54,756 bases of DNA from Planctomycetota bacterium (GTDB lineage: Bacteria > Planctomycetota > Phycisphaerae > Phycisphaerales > Zrk34). Below the pieces are notes generated by a model, which ran no database searches, was not told the origin of the DNA, and was given only the letters and a program-made list of their open reading frames with translations. Where the stretch lies: the NCBI GenBank assembly GCA_016125255.1, contig WGMD01000013.1, positions 1-54,756 on the forward strand. Reading direction: 5' to 3'. This document shows positions 36,617 to 43,075 of the stretch, piece after piece (the stretch's first letter is position 1; every line of letters begins with the position of its first letter). The position numbers and the translations under genes were made by a program.

Positions 36617-37543
36617 ATGCGCGAACTGGATCTGCTCAAGCACGTCTACGCCGCCAACAAGCGGCTGCCGCGGCAGGTCGTCATCCCGCCCGGTGATGAC
36701 ATGGGCGCGATCCGCCTCGGCGGCGAGACCGTGCTCGTCACCGTCGATCAGGTCATCGACGGCGTGCATGTAAAACTTGCCGACACGCCGCTCGAATTGG
36801 TCGGCCGCAAGGCGGTCACGCGCAATCTGTCCGACGTCGCCGCCATGGCCGCCAAGCCGCTCGGCGCGGTCGTGGCGGCGGCGCTGCCGCGCGGGTTCGG
36901 CGAAGCGAATGCAACGAAGTTGTTCGACGCCATGCGTCAGACCGCCGAGGGGTACGACTGCCCGCTCGTTGGGGGCGACATCGCGATGCACGATGGGGCG
37001 CTGACCTTGAGCGTGACCATCTTCGCCGAACCGGCGGGCATCGATCCGATCCTGCGAAGCGGGGCGAACGTCGGCGATGCCGTCTGCGTCAGCGGAAAGC
37101 TCGGCGGATCATGGCGCGACGGCGCCCGGGCGCATCTGGAATTTGAGCCGCGCATTGAGCTGGCGCGGCGGCTCGCCGGCGATGCGGCGACGCGGCCGAG
37201 CAGCATGATCGATCTTTCCGACGGACTGGCCAGCGACCTGGCCCGTATCTGCGAACAATCGAACGTCGCGGCCGTGATCGATGCGGCGAAAATCCCGACG
37301 CGAAAGCAGGGGGGCGACGCCCTCGCGGCGGCGCTGTTCGATGGTGAGGACTACGAATTGTGCTTCACGCTCAGCGAACAAGCCGCCCGCGCCCTGCCCC
37401 ATGAAATCGCCGGCGTGCCTCTGAGCATCGTCGGTCATATCATCAGCGCAGCGGACGCCCCGCACGAGGGCCGCATCTGGCTGACGGAAATCAACGGTGA
37501 ACGACGACCGCTGACGCAGGCGGGATGGGAACATCACACGTGA
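36617..37543 (+). CDS. thiL: Thiamine-monophosphate kinase
   Basis: The 308-aa enzyme makes thiamine diphosphate from thiamine monophosphate. It has the PurM/ThiL fold marks PPGDDMGAIRLGGETVLVTVDQVIDGVH near residue 25, RNLSDVAAMAAKPLGAV, GGDIAMHDGALTLSVT and MIDLSDGLASDLARI. ATG 36617 gives MRELDLLK, and a TACAAT hexamer (36605-36610) is 6 nt upstream, suggesting a leaderless start; an ATG at 36599 is also open. No other thiamine genes are adjacent. tsaE follows within 2 nt. Confidence 0.92.
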   Translation: MRELDLLKHVYAANKRLPRQVVIPPGDDMGAIRLGGETVLVTVDQVIDGVHVKLADTPLELVGRKAVTRNLSDVAAMAAKPLGAVVAAALPRGFGEANATKLFDAMRQTAEGYDCPLVGGDIAMHDGALTLSVTIFAEPAGIDPILRSGANVGDAVCVSGKLGGSWRDGARAHLEFEPRIELARRLAGDAATRPSSMIDLSDGLASDLARICEQSNVAAVIDAAKIPTRKQGGDALAAALFDGEDYELCFTLSEQAARALPHEIAGVPLSIVGHIISAADAPHEGRIWLTEINGERRPLTQAGWEHHT

Positions 37544-37545
37544 CG

Positions 37546-38205
37546 ATGAGCAAGACATCGACGATTGCATTCACCTCCGACGCCCCGGCGAAAACGATCG
37601 CGCTCGGCAGCGCCATGGCGCGGATCGTGCGGGCGGGCGATGTGATCGCATTGGTGGGTGAACTGGGCGCGGGCAAGACGCAGTTCGTGCGCGGGTTCGC
37701 TGACGGGCTCGGCATGAACGCCCGGGCGGTGGCGAGCCCGACGTTCGTGCTCATGGTCGAACACGAAACCGACGACCCGAACCGGGCGCTGGTGCACATC
37801 GACGCATACCGCATGGACACTTTATCGGACCTTGAATCCATCGGCTGGTCGCCAGAGCTTTTCGATACGGCGGTGACGCTCGTCGAATGGGCCGATCGTA
37901 TCGAGCAACAGTTGCCGGTGGATCACCTGCGCATCGAAATCGAACATACCGGCGAAACCACACGGACGATTTCGATCAGCGGCTCCGGCGCCTGGGCGGA
38001 CCGATTCGATGACGTTCGCGCCGCGGTCGAGCCGCTTTGCCAAACGACGCCGTGTCCGACGTGCAAAACGCCCGTGACAATCGCCGCGGCGACGTATCCG
38101 TTCTGCGGCGAGCGGTGCAAAATGGCGGATTTGAACAAGTGGTTCAGCGGGGCCTACATGGTCAGCCGTCCGCTCAAAGCCGAGGACGACGAGTTGGACG
38201 TTTGA
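37546..38205 (+). CDS. tsaE: TsaE (tRNA t6A synthesis ATPase) fused to a YacG-type zinc finger
   Basis: Residues about 1-150 form TsaE (YjeE): Walker A GELGAGKTQFVRGFADGLG (from residue 38), SPTFVL, VHIDAYRM and LVEWADRI. TsaE drives the TsaB/TsaD complex that makes N6-threonylcarbamoyladenosine in tRNA. From residue about 170 to 219 the chain continues without a stop as CPTCKTPVTI, then YPFCGERCKMADLNKWFSG, and ends in an acidic tail. That is the CxxC...CxxxC, DLxxW pattern of YacG, a small zinc protein reported to inhibit DNA gyrase. Total 219 aa compared with about 150 for TsaE alone. ATG 37546 is 2 nt after thiL; ATG 37525 is an alternative. Confidence 0.88.
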   Translation: MSKTSTIAFTSDAPAKTIALGSAMARIVRAGDVIALVGELGAGKTQFVRGFADGLGMNARAVASPTFVLMVEHETDDPNRALVHIDAYRMDTLSDLESIGWSPELFDTAVTLVEWADRIEQQLPVDHLRIEIEHTGETTRTISISGSGAWADRFDDVRAAVEPLCQTTPCPTCKTPVTIAAATYPFCGERCKMADLNKWFSGAYMVSRPLKAEDDELDV

Positions 38206-38682
38206 TCACGAACCGGCGGGTTTGACGCCGTAGATGATCAGCCGGTGACCAGCGGGCTCGAGTCCGTGTTCGCGACAAATCTGGTCCCGCAGCGCCTCGA
38301 GCTCGGGGCTGTGAAACTCAATGACTTCGTCGGTGTCCATGTTGACCAGGTGATCGGTCGGCTTGCGCCCATAGATCAACTGGTAATGGGCCAGCTTCGA
38401 ATCGAGGAGCACCTCCTGAATGATCCCAGCTTCAACGAGGTGCTTGATCGTGCGGTAGATCGTGGCCTTGGAGACATGATGCCCGGCGGCATGCATCTCG
38501 AACATGAGCTGCTCGGCTTCAAAGAGCCCATCCTTGGCGAGGACGGCGTCAAGAATCATCGCCCGTTCGGATGTGAACTTGAGGCCGCGTTTTTTGAGGA
38601 ACCGCCGAAAGATGCTGCACAGCGGCGCGACGATCAACGCGTCGCCGGCTTCGGGTGGCTGATTGGAGGGATTTGTCACCAA
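38206..38682 (-). CDS. Fur-family transcriptional regulator lacking the CxxC zinc motifs
   Basis: The 158-aa protein has the Fur winged helix (FTSERAMILDAVLAKDGLFEAEQLMFEM, then SKATIYRTIKHLVEAGIIQEV) and a dimerisation domain with YQLIYGRKPTDHLVNMDTDEVIEFHSPELEALRDQIC. In Fur the segment HDHLICLDCGKVIEF supplies a structural CxxC; here it reads NMDT, and only a single later Cys remains. Metal ligands (His, Glu) of the regulatory site look partly kept. Start codon is TTG 38682 or GTG 38679; there is no ATG nearby. The dif-like site begins 7 bp upstream, so its promoter may overlap or lie within the element. Confidence 0.87.
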   Translation of the reverse strand: MVTNPSNQPPEAGDALIVAPLCSIFRRFLKKRGLKFTSERAMILDAVLAKDGLFEAEQLMFEMHAAGHHVSKATIYRTIKHLVEAGIIQEVLLDSKLAHYQLIYGRKPTDHLVNMDTDEVIEFHSPELEALRDQICREHGLEPAGHRLIIYGVKPAGS

Positions 38683-38688
38683 GATTCA

Positions 38689-38716
38689 AAGTCCGATAAT
38701 CACTGTTATGTTAAAT
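38689..38716 (+). other. dif-like Xer recombination site (left end of element)
   Basis: The 28-bp site divides as 11-6-11: XerC arm AAGTCCGATAA (38689-38699), spacer TCACTG (38700-38705), XerD arm TTATGTTAAAT (38706-38716). The XerD arm is identical to that of E. coli dif, and the XerC arm ends in ATAA as in dif and shares CC with the Bacillus version. The element sequence starts immediately to the right. Identification is by consensus only; no GC-skew calculation was possible. Confidence 0.75.
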
Positions 38717-38746
38717 CGGGGGGCACAACGGCATGAGGGCTGAGCC

Positions 38747-38917
38747 ATGCCGTTGACACAGTGTATCGAGTGCGGTCGGACGATCAAACACTACGACGGG
38801 GGCGTGCTGCGTCAGGTCCGGTCGAATCGGCGCTATTGCTGCCCGGCTCATCGACAGCGGGCCTACCGCCGGCGGCAGCGTGAACGACGGGAAGTTGTGA
38901 ACCGCCGGGGCGAGTAG
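38747..38917 (+). CDS. Small zinc-finger protein, 56 aa
   Basis: The frame from ATG 38747 to TAG 38917 encodes TQCIECGRTIK near the N-terminus, RRYCCPAHRQRAYRRRQRER in the middle, and ends NRRGE. CxxC followed by CCxxH gives a likely treble-clef zinc site, and the basic helix suggests nucleic-acid binding; similar proteins occur on phages and plasmids. GAGGG at 38735-38739 is a plausible ribosome site. The ATG lies inside the right arm of an inverted repeat (38727-38735 with 38746-38754), so folding could mask the start. Rep begins 5 nt after its stop. Confidence 0.65.
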   Translation: MPLTQCIECGRTIKHYDGGVLRQVRSNRRYCCPAHRQRAYRRRQRERREVVNRRGE

Positions 38918-38922
38918 TCTTG

Positions 38923-40110
38923 ATGAAACTCGCCCAAGCTGACACGGAGGTCAGGCCGACCATCGCCCGCCGCCATAGGTGCGGATCGTGGTGGTGTACG
39001 CACTGCTGCCGCCCGAAGGCGTGGGTGGTGCGTCGTCGGATTCGTGAAGTCGCGGACCGGTGGCAGAACACGCGGCTGATCACCCTGACGGTAGATCGTA
39101 AGCGCTGGGCGTCACCGCGTACCGTGTGGGAGCAGGTCGCGTTGAACGCCCTCGTGCCAAGGCTGATGCGGCGACTGGGCATCAAGCGATGGGTGTGGGT
39201 GCTTGAGTTTCAGACCAAAACGGGTGAAGGATGGCCACACTGGCACGTCCTCGCCGACGTGGGGTACGTCGAATACGCGGAAATTCGCCGGCTCTGGTGG
39301 GGGCTATGGGGCATCGGCAACATCGATGTGCAGAAAGTGAACGCCGCGTCAGGAGCGTGGTATCTGTCGTCGTACCTCACGAAGGCGTCCGCCGCCCCGC
39401 CGTGGGTGCTTGCGATGACACGACCGGTCAGGCGGATCGCCGCGAGTAGGCTGGTCGGTCGCATCACGTCGACGACTGCGGAAGAACGTGCGATCAGTGG
39501 TGCGGATGGCAGCGTGCCGGACGTGTTCGAGCGGGAGCATCCGCCGACCGATGCGTTGCGGTCGAGGCCGGATCGTCGTGGCAAGCCGCTGCTATGGAAG
39601 CTCGCGGAGTGCGGTCGGGGATGGATGGTGAGACTCGATGGACGGTGGCAATGGTTCACCGGCGGGGCTGTACCGAAGCACGTAGAGCGTCTCGCTCGTG
39701 ACTTTGTTGTGATGGAACCGGCAGAAGCAATGAAGCGGGTCACTTCGCGGCATAGGGCGAGCATGACTCGTGGTTTGATCGAGGCTGCAGCGGCTCGTGT
39801 GTGGGACCGGGCAGTCCGAACGTTCTCAGACGCGGAGGCGATGCGGCCGTTGTCACCGTGGGAGCTTCCGTGGTCAAGGCTGCGACCGCCACCGGACCGT
39901 CCGCCAGACACGCCGCCGGAGCCGCGTCTGTTCGAGGGGGCGACAGGATGGATCGCAGAGCACAGGAATGCAAGGGGGCGATCACGCCGCGGCACAGATC
40001 CGCTTCAGGTCGCAGGAGCGGGCACAATTCACACCAACGAGGCAATGCGACGGCCTCATGCGCACACGGAAGGCACAAATGAACAGGTCAAGCATCGAAT
40101 TGCGACGTGA
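38923..40110 (+). CDS. HUH-type rolling-circle replication initiator (Rep)
   Basis: The 395-aa protein has the ordered motifs of ORF2/G2P-like Rep proteins of ssDNA phages and rolling-circle plasmids: an N-terminal cysteine cluster HRCGSWWCTHCCRPKAW (about residues 18-34), a first strand LITLTVD (about 52), the HUH motif GWPHWHVLADV (about 105-115), and a tyrosine motif WYLSSYLTKA (about 145-154), where one or two Tyr could be nucleophiles. It would nick and re-ligate one strand at an origin. No helicase domain is apparent. The C-terminal 200 residues are Arg/Pro-rich and unrecognised. ATG 38923 is preferred to TTG 38920. The end overlaps the next gene by 32 nt. Confidence 0.82.
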   Translation: MKLAQADTEVRPTIARRHRCGSWWCTHCCRPKAWVVRRRIREVADRWQNTRLITLTVDRKRWASPRTVWEQVALNALVPRLMRRLGIKRWVWVLEFQTKTGEGWPHWHVLADVGYVEYAEIRRLWWGLWGIGNIDVQKVNAASGAWYLSSYLTKASAAPPWVLAMTRPVRRIAASRLVGRITSTTAEERAISGADGSVPDVFEREHPPTDALRSRPDRRGKPLLWKLAECGRGWMVRLDGRWQWFTGGAVPKHVERLARDFVVMEPAEAMKRVTSRHRASMTRGLIEAAAARVWDRAVRTFSDAEAMRPLSPWELPWSRLRPPPDRPPDTPPEPRLFEGATGWIAEHRNARGRSRRGTDPLQVAGAGTIHTNEAMRRPHAHTEGTNEQVKHRIAT

Positions 40111-40522
40111 GGTTGAGGACGTTATCCAGCGGGGGCGTCTTTTGCTCCCGGAGGTGCAGTATCGATACCTAGCTGCGGTGGCGTACAACGGCCTAACAGC
40201 GACGGACCTCGCGGTCCTCCTGTGCCCGTCGTGCCCGAAAGTCCGCCGAGTTCAAATGATGATCCGTGGCATCGTGCGGAGACTCAAAAGCCCGGACGCC
40301 CATGCACTCGTGAGGTGTGCAAGTAAACTGACAGCGGAACAGTGGGAAGTTGCAAGGCAGCACATCGTGGGTCGGGAGACTCTCCGGTCTACGGCGGAAA
40401 GCTTGGGGCTGACCCTCTGGCGGGTCCGCACGCTAGTAACTGAGGTGCGTGAGGCAATCGCAGGGGAACGCAGGAGGAAAGCCACGCAGGCACAAATAAT
40501 GCGGCGGCTTCACGACGACTGA
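40079..40522 (+). CDS. Putative DNA-binding protein with two helix-turn-helix units
   Basis: The 147-aa product starts at ATG 40079 behind GGAAGG and overlaps the Rep stop. Two similar helical modules are seen: PEVQYRYLAAVAYNGLTATDLAVLL (about residues 23-47) and LTAEQWEVARQHIVGRETLRSTAESLGLTLWRVRTLVTEV (about 85-124). The second reads like sigma-70 region 4 (xxAESLGLTxxxVRTL). There is no region 2, so it is not a full sigma factor. It is probably the element's own regulator or an accessory replication protein. Confidence 0.65.
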   Translation: MNRSSIELRREVEDVIQRGRLLLPEVQYRYLAAVAYNGLTATDLAVLLCPSCPKVRRVQMMIRGIVRRLKSPDAHALVRCASKLTAEQWEVARQHIVGRETLRSTAESLGLTLWRVRTLVTEVREAIAGERRRKATQAQIMRRLHDD

Positions 40523-40536
40523 TCGGGGAGGCGGTT

Positions 40537-40604
40537 CACGTGGGCTGCTGCCGCGAGCGACTCGCGGCATCACGTGGGCTCCTGCCGCGAGCGACTCACG
40601 GCAT
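40537..40604. repeat. Two tandem 34-bp repeats, each containing a palindrome
   Basis: Copy 1 (40537-40570) and copy 2 (40571-40604) differ at only two positions. Copy 1 contains a perfect hairpin TGCCGCGAG-CGA-CTCGCGGCA (40549-40557 with 40561-40569); in copy 2 one base change disturbs one pair. The repeats start 14 nt after the tandem-HTH gene. They resemble iterons or a Rep nick-site region. Confidence 0.85.
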
Positions 40605-40764
40605 CTGCCGCGTAACAGGCCCGCCTGTGCTTCGCTCCGGCGTGGCCAAGCCCCGCCTCCGCGACTGTGTCGCCTGCCGCTCGCTTCAACGGCACTTCGC
40701 GGCGGGGTAATCCTCAACGCGGACCATGCTCATCGCGTTGTCCGCCTCCTCCTCCGCACGGTGG

Positions 40765-40970
40765 TCCCCCCTGATCGAGTGCCGAGCACTCGTGCGTCGC
40801 CAGAGCGACGCGGGTGCTTTTGGGGCCAGCCCCAATCTGCTGTGCCGAGCTACGCAGACCAGCACCGGACCCACTCAAGCATGAGTGAGTGGGTCCGCTC
40901 AACTGATCGGTTGGGTACACCGCTTCGCTAGGTGAAGCACCCAACCGATCAGTTGAGCCATCAGGGGGGA
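40765..40970. other. 206-nt multi-branched inverted-repeat domain (candidate structured RNA or ssDNA origin/packaging signal)
   Basis: An outer perfect 11-bp stem (40765-40775 with 40960-40970) encloses a close-packed series of perfect stems: 40776-40782/40786-40792 (7 bp), 40794-40800/40805-40811 (7), 40820-40826/40829-40835 (7), 40866-40877/40886-40897 (12) and 40898-40916/40939-40957 (19). A minor branch pairs 40814-40818 with 40861-40865. Several stems abut directly. No convincing gene overlaps it. Fold and positions are read by eye; strand of action is unknown. Confidence 0.8.
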
Positions 40971-40972
40971 CG

Positions 40973-41014
40973 CCGATTCACCTCATCATCCCGGAGGAGG
41001 AATCGGTGAATCGG
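40973..41014. other. Additional hairpin and the rest of the element's non-coding tail
   Basis: CCGATTCACC (40973-40982) pairs with GGTGAATCGG (41005-41014) around a 22-nt loop containing CCCGGAGGAGG. The following 41015-41410 has no well-supported gene; a 65-codon frame at 41191-41388 (hydrophobic start, Arg-rich end) has only a weak ribosome site and I leave it open. Further dyads upstream are 40615-40620/40623-40628, 40651-40657/40701-40707 and 40715-40721/40734-40740. Confidence 0.6.
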
Positions 41015-41410
41015 GTGCGGAGGAGGATGCTACGGCTTCAAGCTCCGTTCCGCCCTCCGGGCGGCGCTACCGCCGCGAGGATCGCGGGCCTGAACGCCTC
41101 GCCGGCGGGCTTCTCATTCTCCTCCGTGGTGACACGCCCTTGTCATCCCCGCCGAACGCCAGCAGCGAGGATGGGTGGTAACATCAGGCAATGCGGTTTG
41201 CCCTCGCCCTCATCGATATCGTCTTCAAGACTCTCGCGTGGCTATGCGGTGAACGCGGTGCGTTCGACCGCCCGCCACGCGGGCGAACCCGCCGCTGGCA
41301 AAATCGCTGGTCCAAAAGCAACCAGCGACGACGACGCCAACCGCAAAGAGGATGGGTTGATTCGGCGGACAAATGCCGTTACGATTAGTGCAGCCAAGTC
41401 ACATCGACTC

Positions 41411-41463
41411 AACATCCGGTATGCCGTTACGGATGTTCACCCCGCATCACTGTTATGTTAAAT
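41411..41463 (+). other. Right end of element: hairpin plus half dif-like site
   Basis: AACATCCG (41411-41418) pairs with CGGATGTT (41430-41437). The spacer TCACTG (41447-41452) and XerD arm TTATGTTAAAT (41453-41463) follow. The 11 nt in XerC-arm position (41436-41446) overlap the hairpin foot and do not match dif. ATGCCGTTACG occurs in the hairpin loop region (41421) and again at 41373. Confidence 0.7.
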
Positions 41464-41630
41464 TGGCCAGCAGGGCACAACACGGTTTTTGCGGGGTTGG
41501 GCCCGATTCTGTCGTTTTGCGATCCCGGGACGTTGGATCTACCAGGGGTTGCAAATGTGGACGCAGGCATGATACTCGTCCGCAAGGATGGATGCCAACA
41601 GTTGCATCATTGTTACGGAGTCACGCGGAC

Positions 41631-42197
41631 ATGGGCATGGAAATCGAAGCGAAGATGCGGCTCACCGATCGGCTGGGCATGATCGGGCGGATTCGACAAG
41701 CGGGCGGGACGCTGGCGGAGGAGCGACTTGAGTGCAACATCTTCATGGACACGCCCGGCGCGGCCCTTCGCAAGACGGATTGCGGGCTGCGCGTGCGTCG
41801 GGAGACGCCCACGGACGGCTCGGGGCCGTCGCGTGTGATCATCACGCACAAAGGCCCCCGGCTGCCCGGCCCCCTCAAGCAGCGCGTCGAGACGGAGCTT
41901 CGCGCGGAGGACGCGGAGGCGTCGGTCGCCCTGCTGACGGCGCTGGGTTTCGTCGAAACGGTGCGCTTCGACAAGCGGCGTCAGAGCTGGCGGCTCGAGG
42001 GCTGTTCGATCGAACTGGACGAACTACCGAGGATCGGATCGTTCATCGAGATCGAAGGTCCGGACGAGGCGACGGTGATGAGCGTGCGCGAGAAGCTCGG
42101 ACTCAGCGACGAGCCCATGATCCGCGAAAGTTATGCGGCGATGGTGCACGCGTATCTGAACGAGCAGCCGGCGGGGAGTCGCACACTTACTTTTTAA
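41631..42197 (+). CDS. CYTH domain protein (class IV adenylate cyclase/triphosphatase-like)
   Basis: The 188-aa protein begins MGMEIEAKMRL, giving the ExExK motif of CYTH enzymes, and continues with alternating acidic and basic beta strands (CGLRVRRET, VIITHKGPR, QRVETELRAED, CSIELDELPRIGSFIEIEG) that would line the tunnel for a triphosphate. Family members are adenylate cyclases, thiamine triphosphatases or inorganic triphosphatases. ATG 41631 (or 41637) follows CGGAG. It is the first gene right of the Xer element and overlaps the convergent aminotransferase gene by 11 bp. Confidence 0.87.
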   Translation: MGMEIEAKMRLTDRLGMIGRIRQAGGTLAEERLECNIFMDTPGAALRKTDCGLRVRRETPTDGSGPSRVIITHKGPRLPGPLKQRVETELRAEDAEASVALLTALGFVETVRFDKRRQSWRLEGCSIELDELPRIGSFIEIEGPDEATVMSVREKLGLSDEPMIRESYAAMVHAYLNEQPAGSRTLTF

Positions 42198-43053
42198 TTC
42201 CGCAGGTTTGGGCGACGAATTTCTTGAAGCGGTCGAAGAGGTCGATGGCGATGGGGCCGGGTTTGCCGGAGCGGACGGGGACATGGTCGAGTTCGATGAC
42301 GGAGGCGACTTCGCTGGTGGTGCCGACGGCGATGATTTCATCGGCGCGGCGCATGCGGTCGGCGTGGAAGTATTCTTCGCTGACGGTGTAGCCGGCGTCG
42401 CGGGCGAGGTCCAGGACGATGCGGCGGGTGATGGAGTCGAGGATGCGTCCGTCGAGGGGATGGGTCAGAAGGTGACGGCCTTCGGTGATGATGACGCCGC
42501 GGGCGGAGGCCTCGGTGACGATGCCGTCGGATCGGATCAGGATGGCTTCATCGCAACCGTCATCGACGGCGGCCTGCGTGTCGAGGACATTGGCGAGGAG
42601 CGAGATCGCCTTGATGGAGCAGAGCGCCCATCGGGTTTCGGGGCGTGTGATCGCCTTGAGCGGGGTCACAGGGGCGTCCGCGCTGTAGGCATGTTGCGGA
42701 TAGGCGATGGCCAGGACGGTCGGGCGGACGGGCGGGTTGGGGAACTTGTGTTTTCGGGGGGCGGCGCCGCGCGTGACCTGCCAGTAGACGGAGGCGTCGG
42801 CGAGGTTGTTGCGCTTGAGCAGCTCGCGGCTGACCTGGTCCAGCGGCATTTCGCCGGCGGGGTAGGCGATGCGGATTTCGCGCATGCTGGCGTTCATGCG
42901 CTGCATGTGCTCGCCGATGGCGATGGGCTGCTGGTTATAGAAGCGCACGACTTCGTAGACGCCGTCGGCGTACATGAACCCGCGGTCTTCGACGCTGACG
43001 GTGGCCTGGTCTTTGGGTAGCCATTGGCCGTTGAGGTACACTATCATGCTCAT
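42187..43053 (-). CDS. Class IV aminotransferase (D-amino-acid transaminase type)
   Basis: The 288-aa fold type IV PLP enzyme shows VYLNGQWLPKDQATVSVEDRGFMYADGVYEVVRFYN at the N-terminus, the PLP lysine in CSIKAISLLANVLDTQAA (near residue 145), and DEAILIRSDGIVTEASARGVII with the conserved Glu. This resembles D-alanine aminotransferase, which supplies D-Ala and D-Glu for peptidoglycan, although branched-chain aminotransferases and ADC lyases share the fold. ATG 43053 (or 43047) is the start; a longer open frame upstream overlaps the divergent gene and is not supported. Confidence 0.88.
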   Translation of the reverse strand: MSMIVYLNGQWLPKDQATVSVEDRGFMYADGVYEVVRFYNQQPIAIGEHMQRMNASMREIRIAYPAGEMPLDQVSRELLKRNNLADASVYWQVTRGAAPRKHKFPNPPVRPTVLAIAYPQHAYSADAPVTPLKAITRPETRWALCSIKAISLLANVLDTQAAVDDGCDEAILIRSDGIVTEASARGVIITEGRHLLTHPLDGRILDSITRRIVLDLARDAGYTVSEEYFHADRMRRADEIIAVGTTSEVASVIELDHVPVRSGKPGPIAIDLFDRFKKFVAQTCGIKK

Positions 43054-43075
43054 AGGTTTAGAGGATATCCCGTCG

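Larger units (their letters stand above)
38699..41463 (+). mobile_element. Candidate Xer-exploiting integrative element with HUH Rep (~2.75 kb)
   Basis: The 18-nt direct repeat ATCACTGTTATGTTAAAT is present at 38699-38716 and 41446-41463, covering the dif spacer and XerD arm. Only the left copy has a dif-like XerC arm; the right one has TTCACCCCGCA, as expected for an attP half-site brought in by the element. Between them are three tightly spaced plus-strand genes (zinc finger, HUH Rep, tandem HTH) and about 0.9 kb of inverted-repeat-rich DNA. No integrase, coat or mobilisation gene is visible, so it would depend on host XerC/XerD. A ssDNA phage satellite or rolling-circle plasmid are both plausible. 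Confidence 0.7.

Noticed and set aside
40898-40957. GTTGGGT...ACCCAAC motifs in the 19-bp stem as an integron attC site
   Set aside because: attC sites have RYYYAAC first and GTTRRRY last on the top strand with unpaired extrahelical bases; here the order is reversed and the stem is perfect. No integron integrase is present.
40537-40970. CRISPR array
   Set aside because: Only two adjacent copies without spacers; stems differ in sequence and length. No cas genes in the window.
41006-41461. 151-codon frame in the right part of the Xer element
   Set aside because: It starts at GTG inside a hairpin, lacks domains, and runs through the terminal hairpin and the half-dif site. A shorter 65-codon frame (41191-41388) is also possible but weakly supported.
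38717-41485. GGGCACAAC downstream of both dif-like copies as a longer flanking repeat
   Set aside because: The spacing to the XerD arm differs (4 versus 9 nt) and intervening bases do not match, so it was not counted in the att repeat; it could still be an accessory site.
41637-42197. CYTH gene as cargo of the Xer element
   Set aside because: It lies right of the second att copy and has the host's ordinary composition; it is treated as chromosomal.
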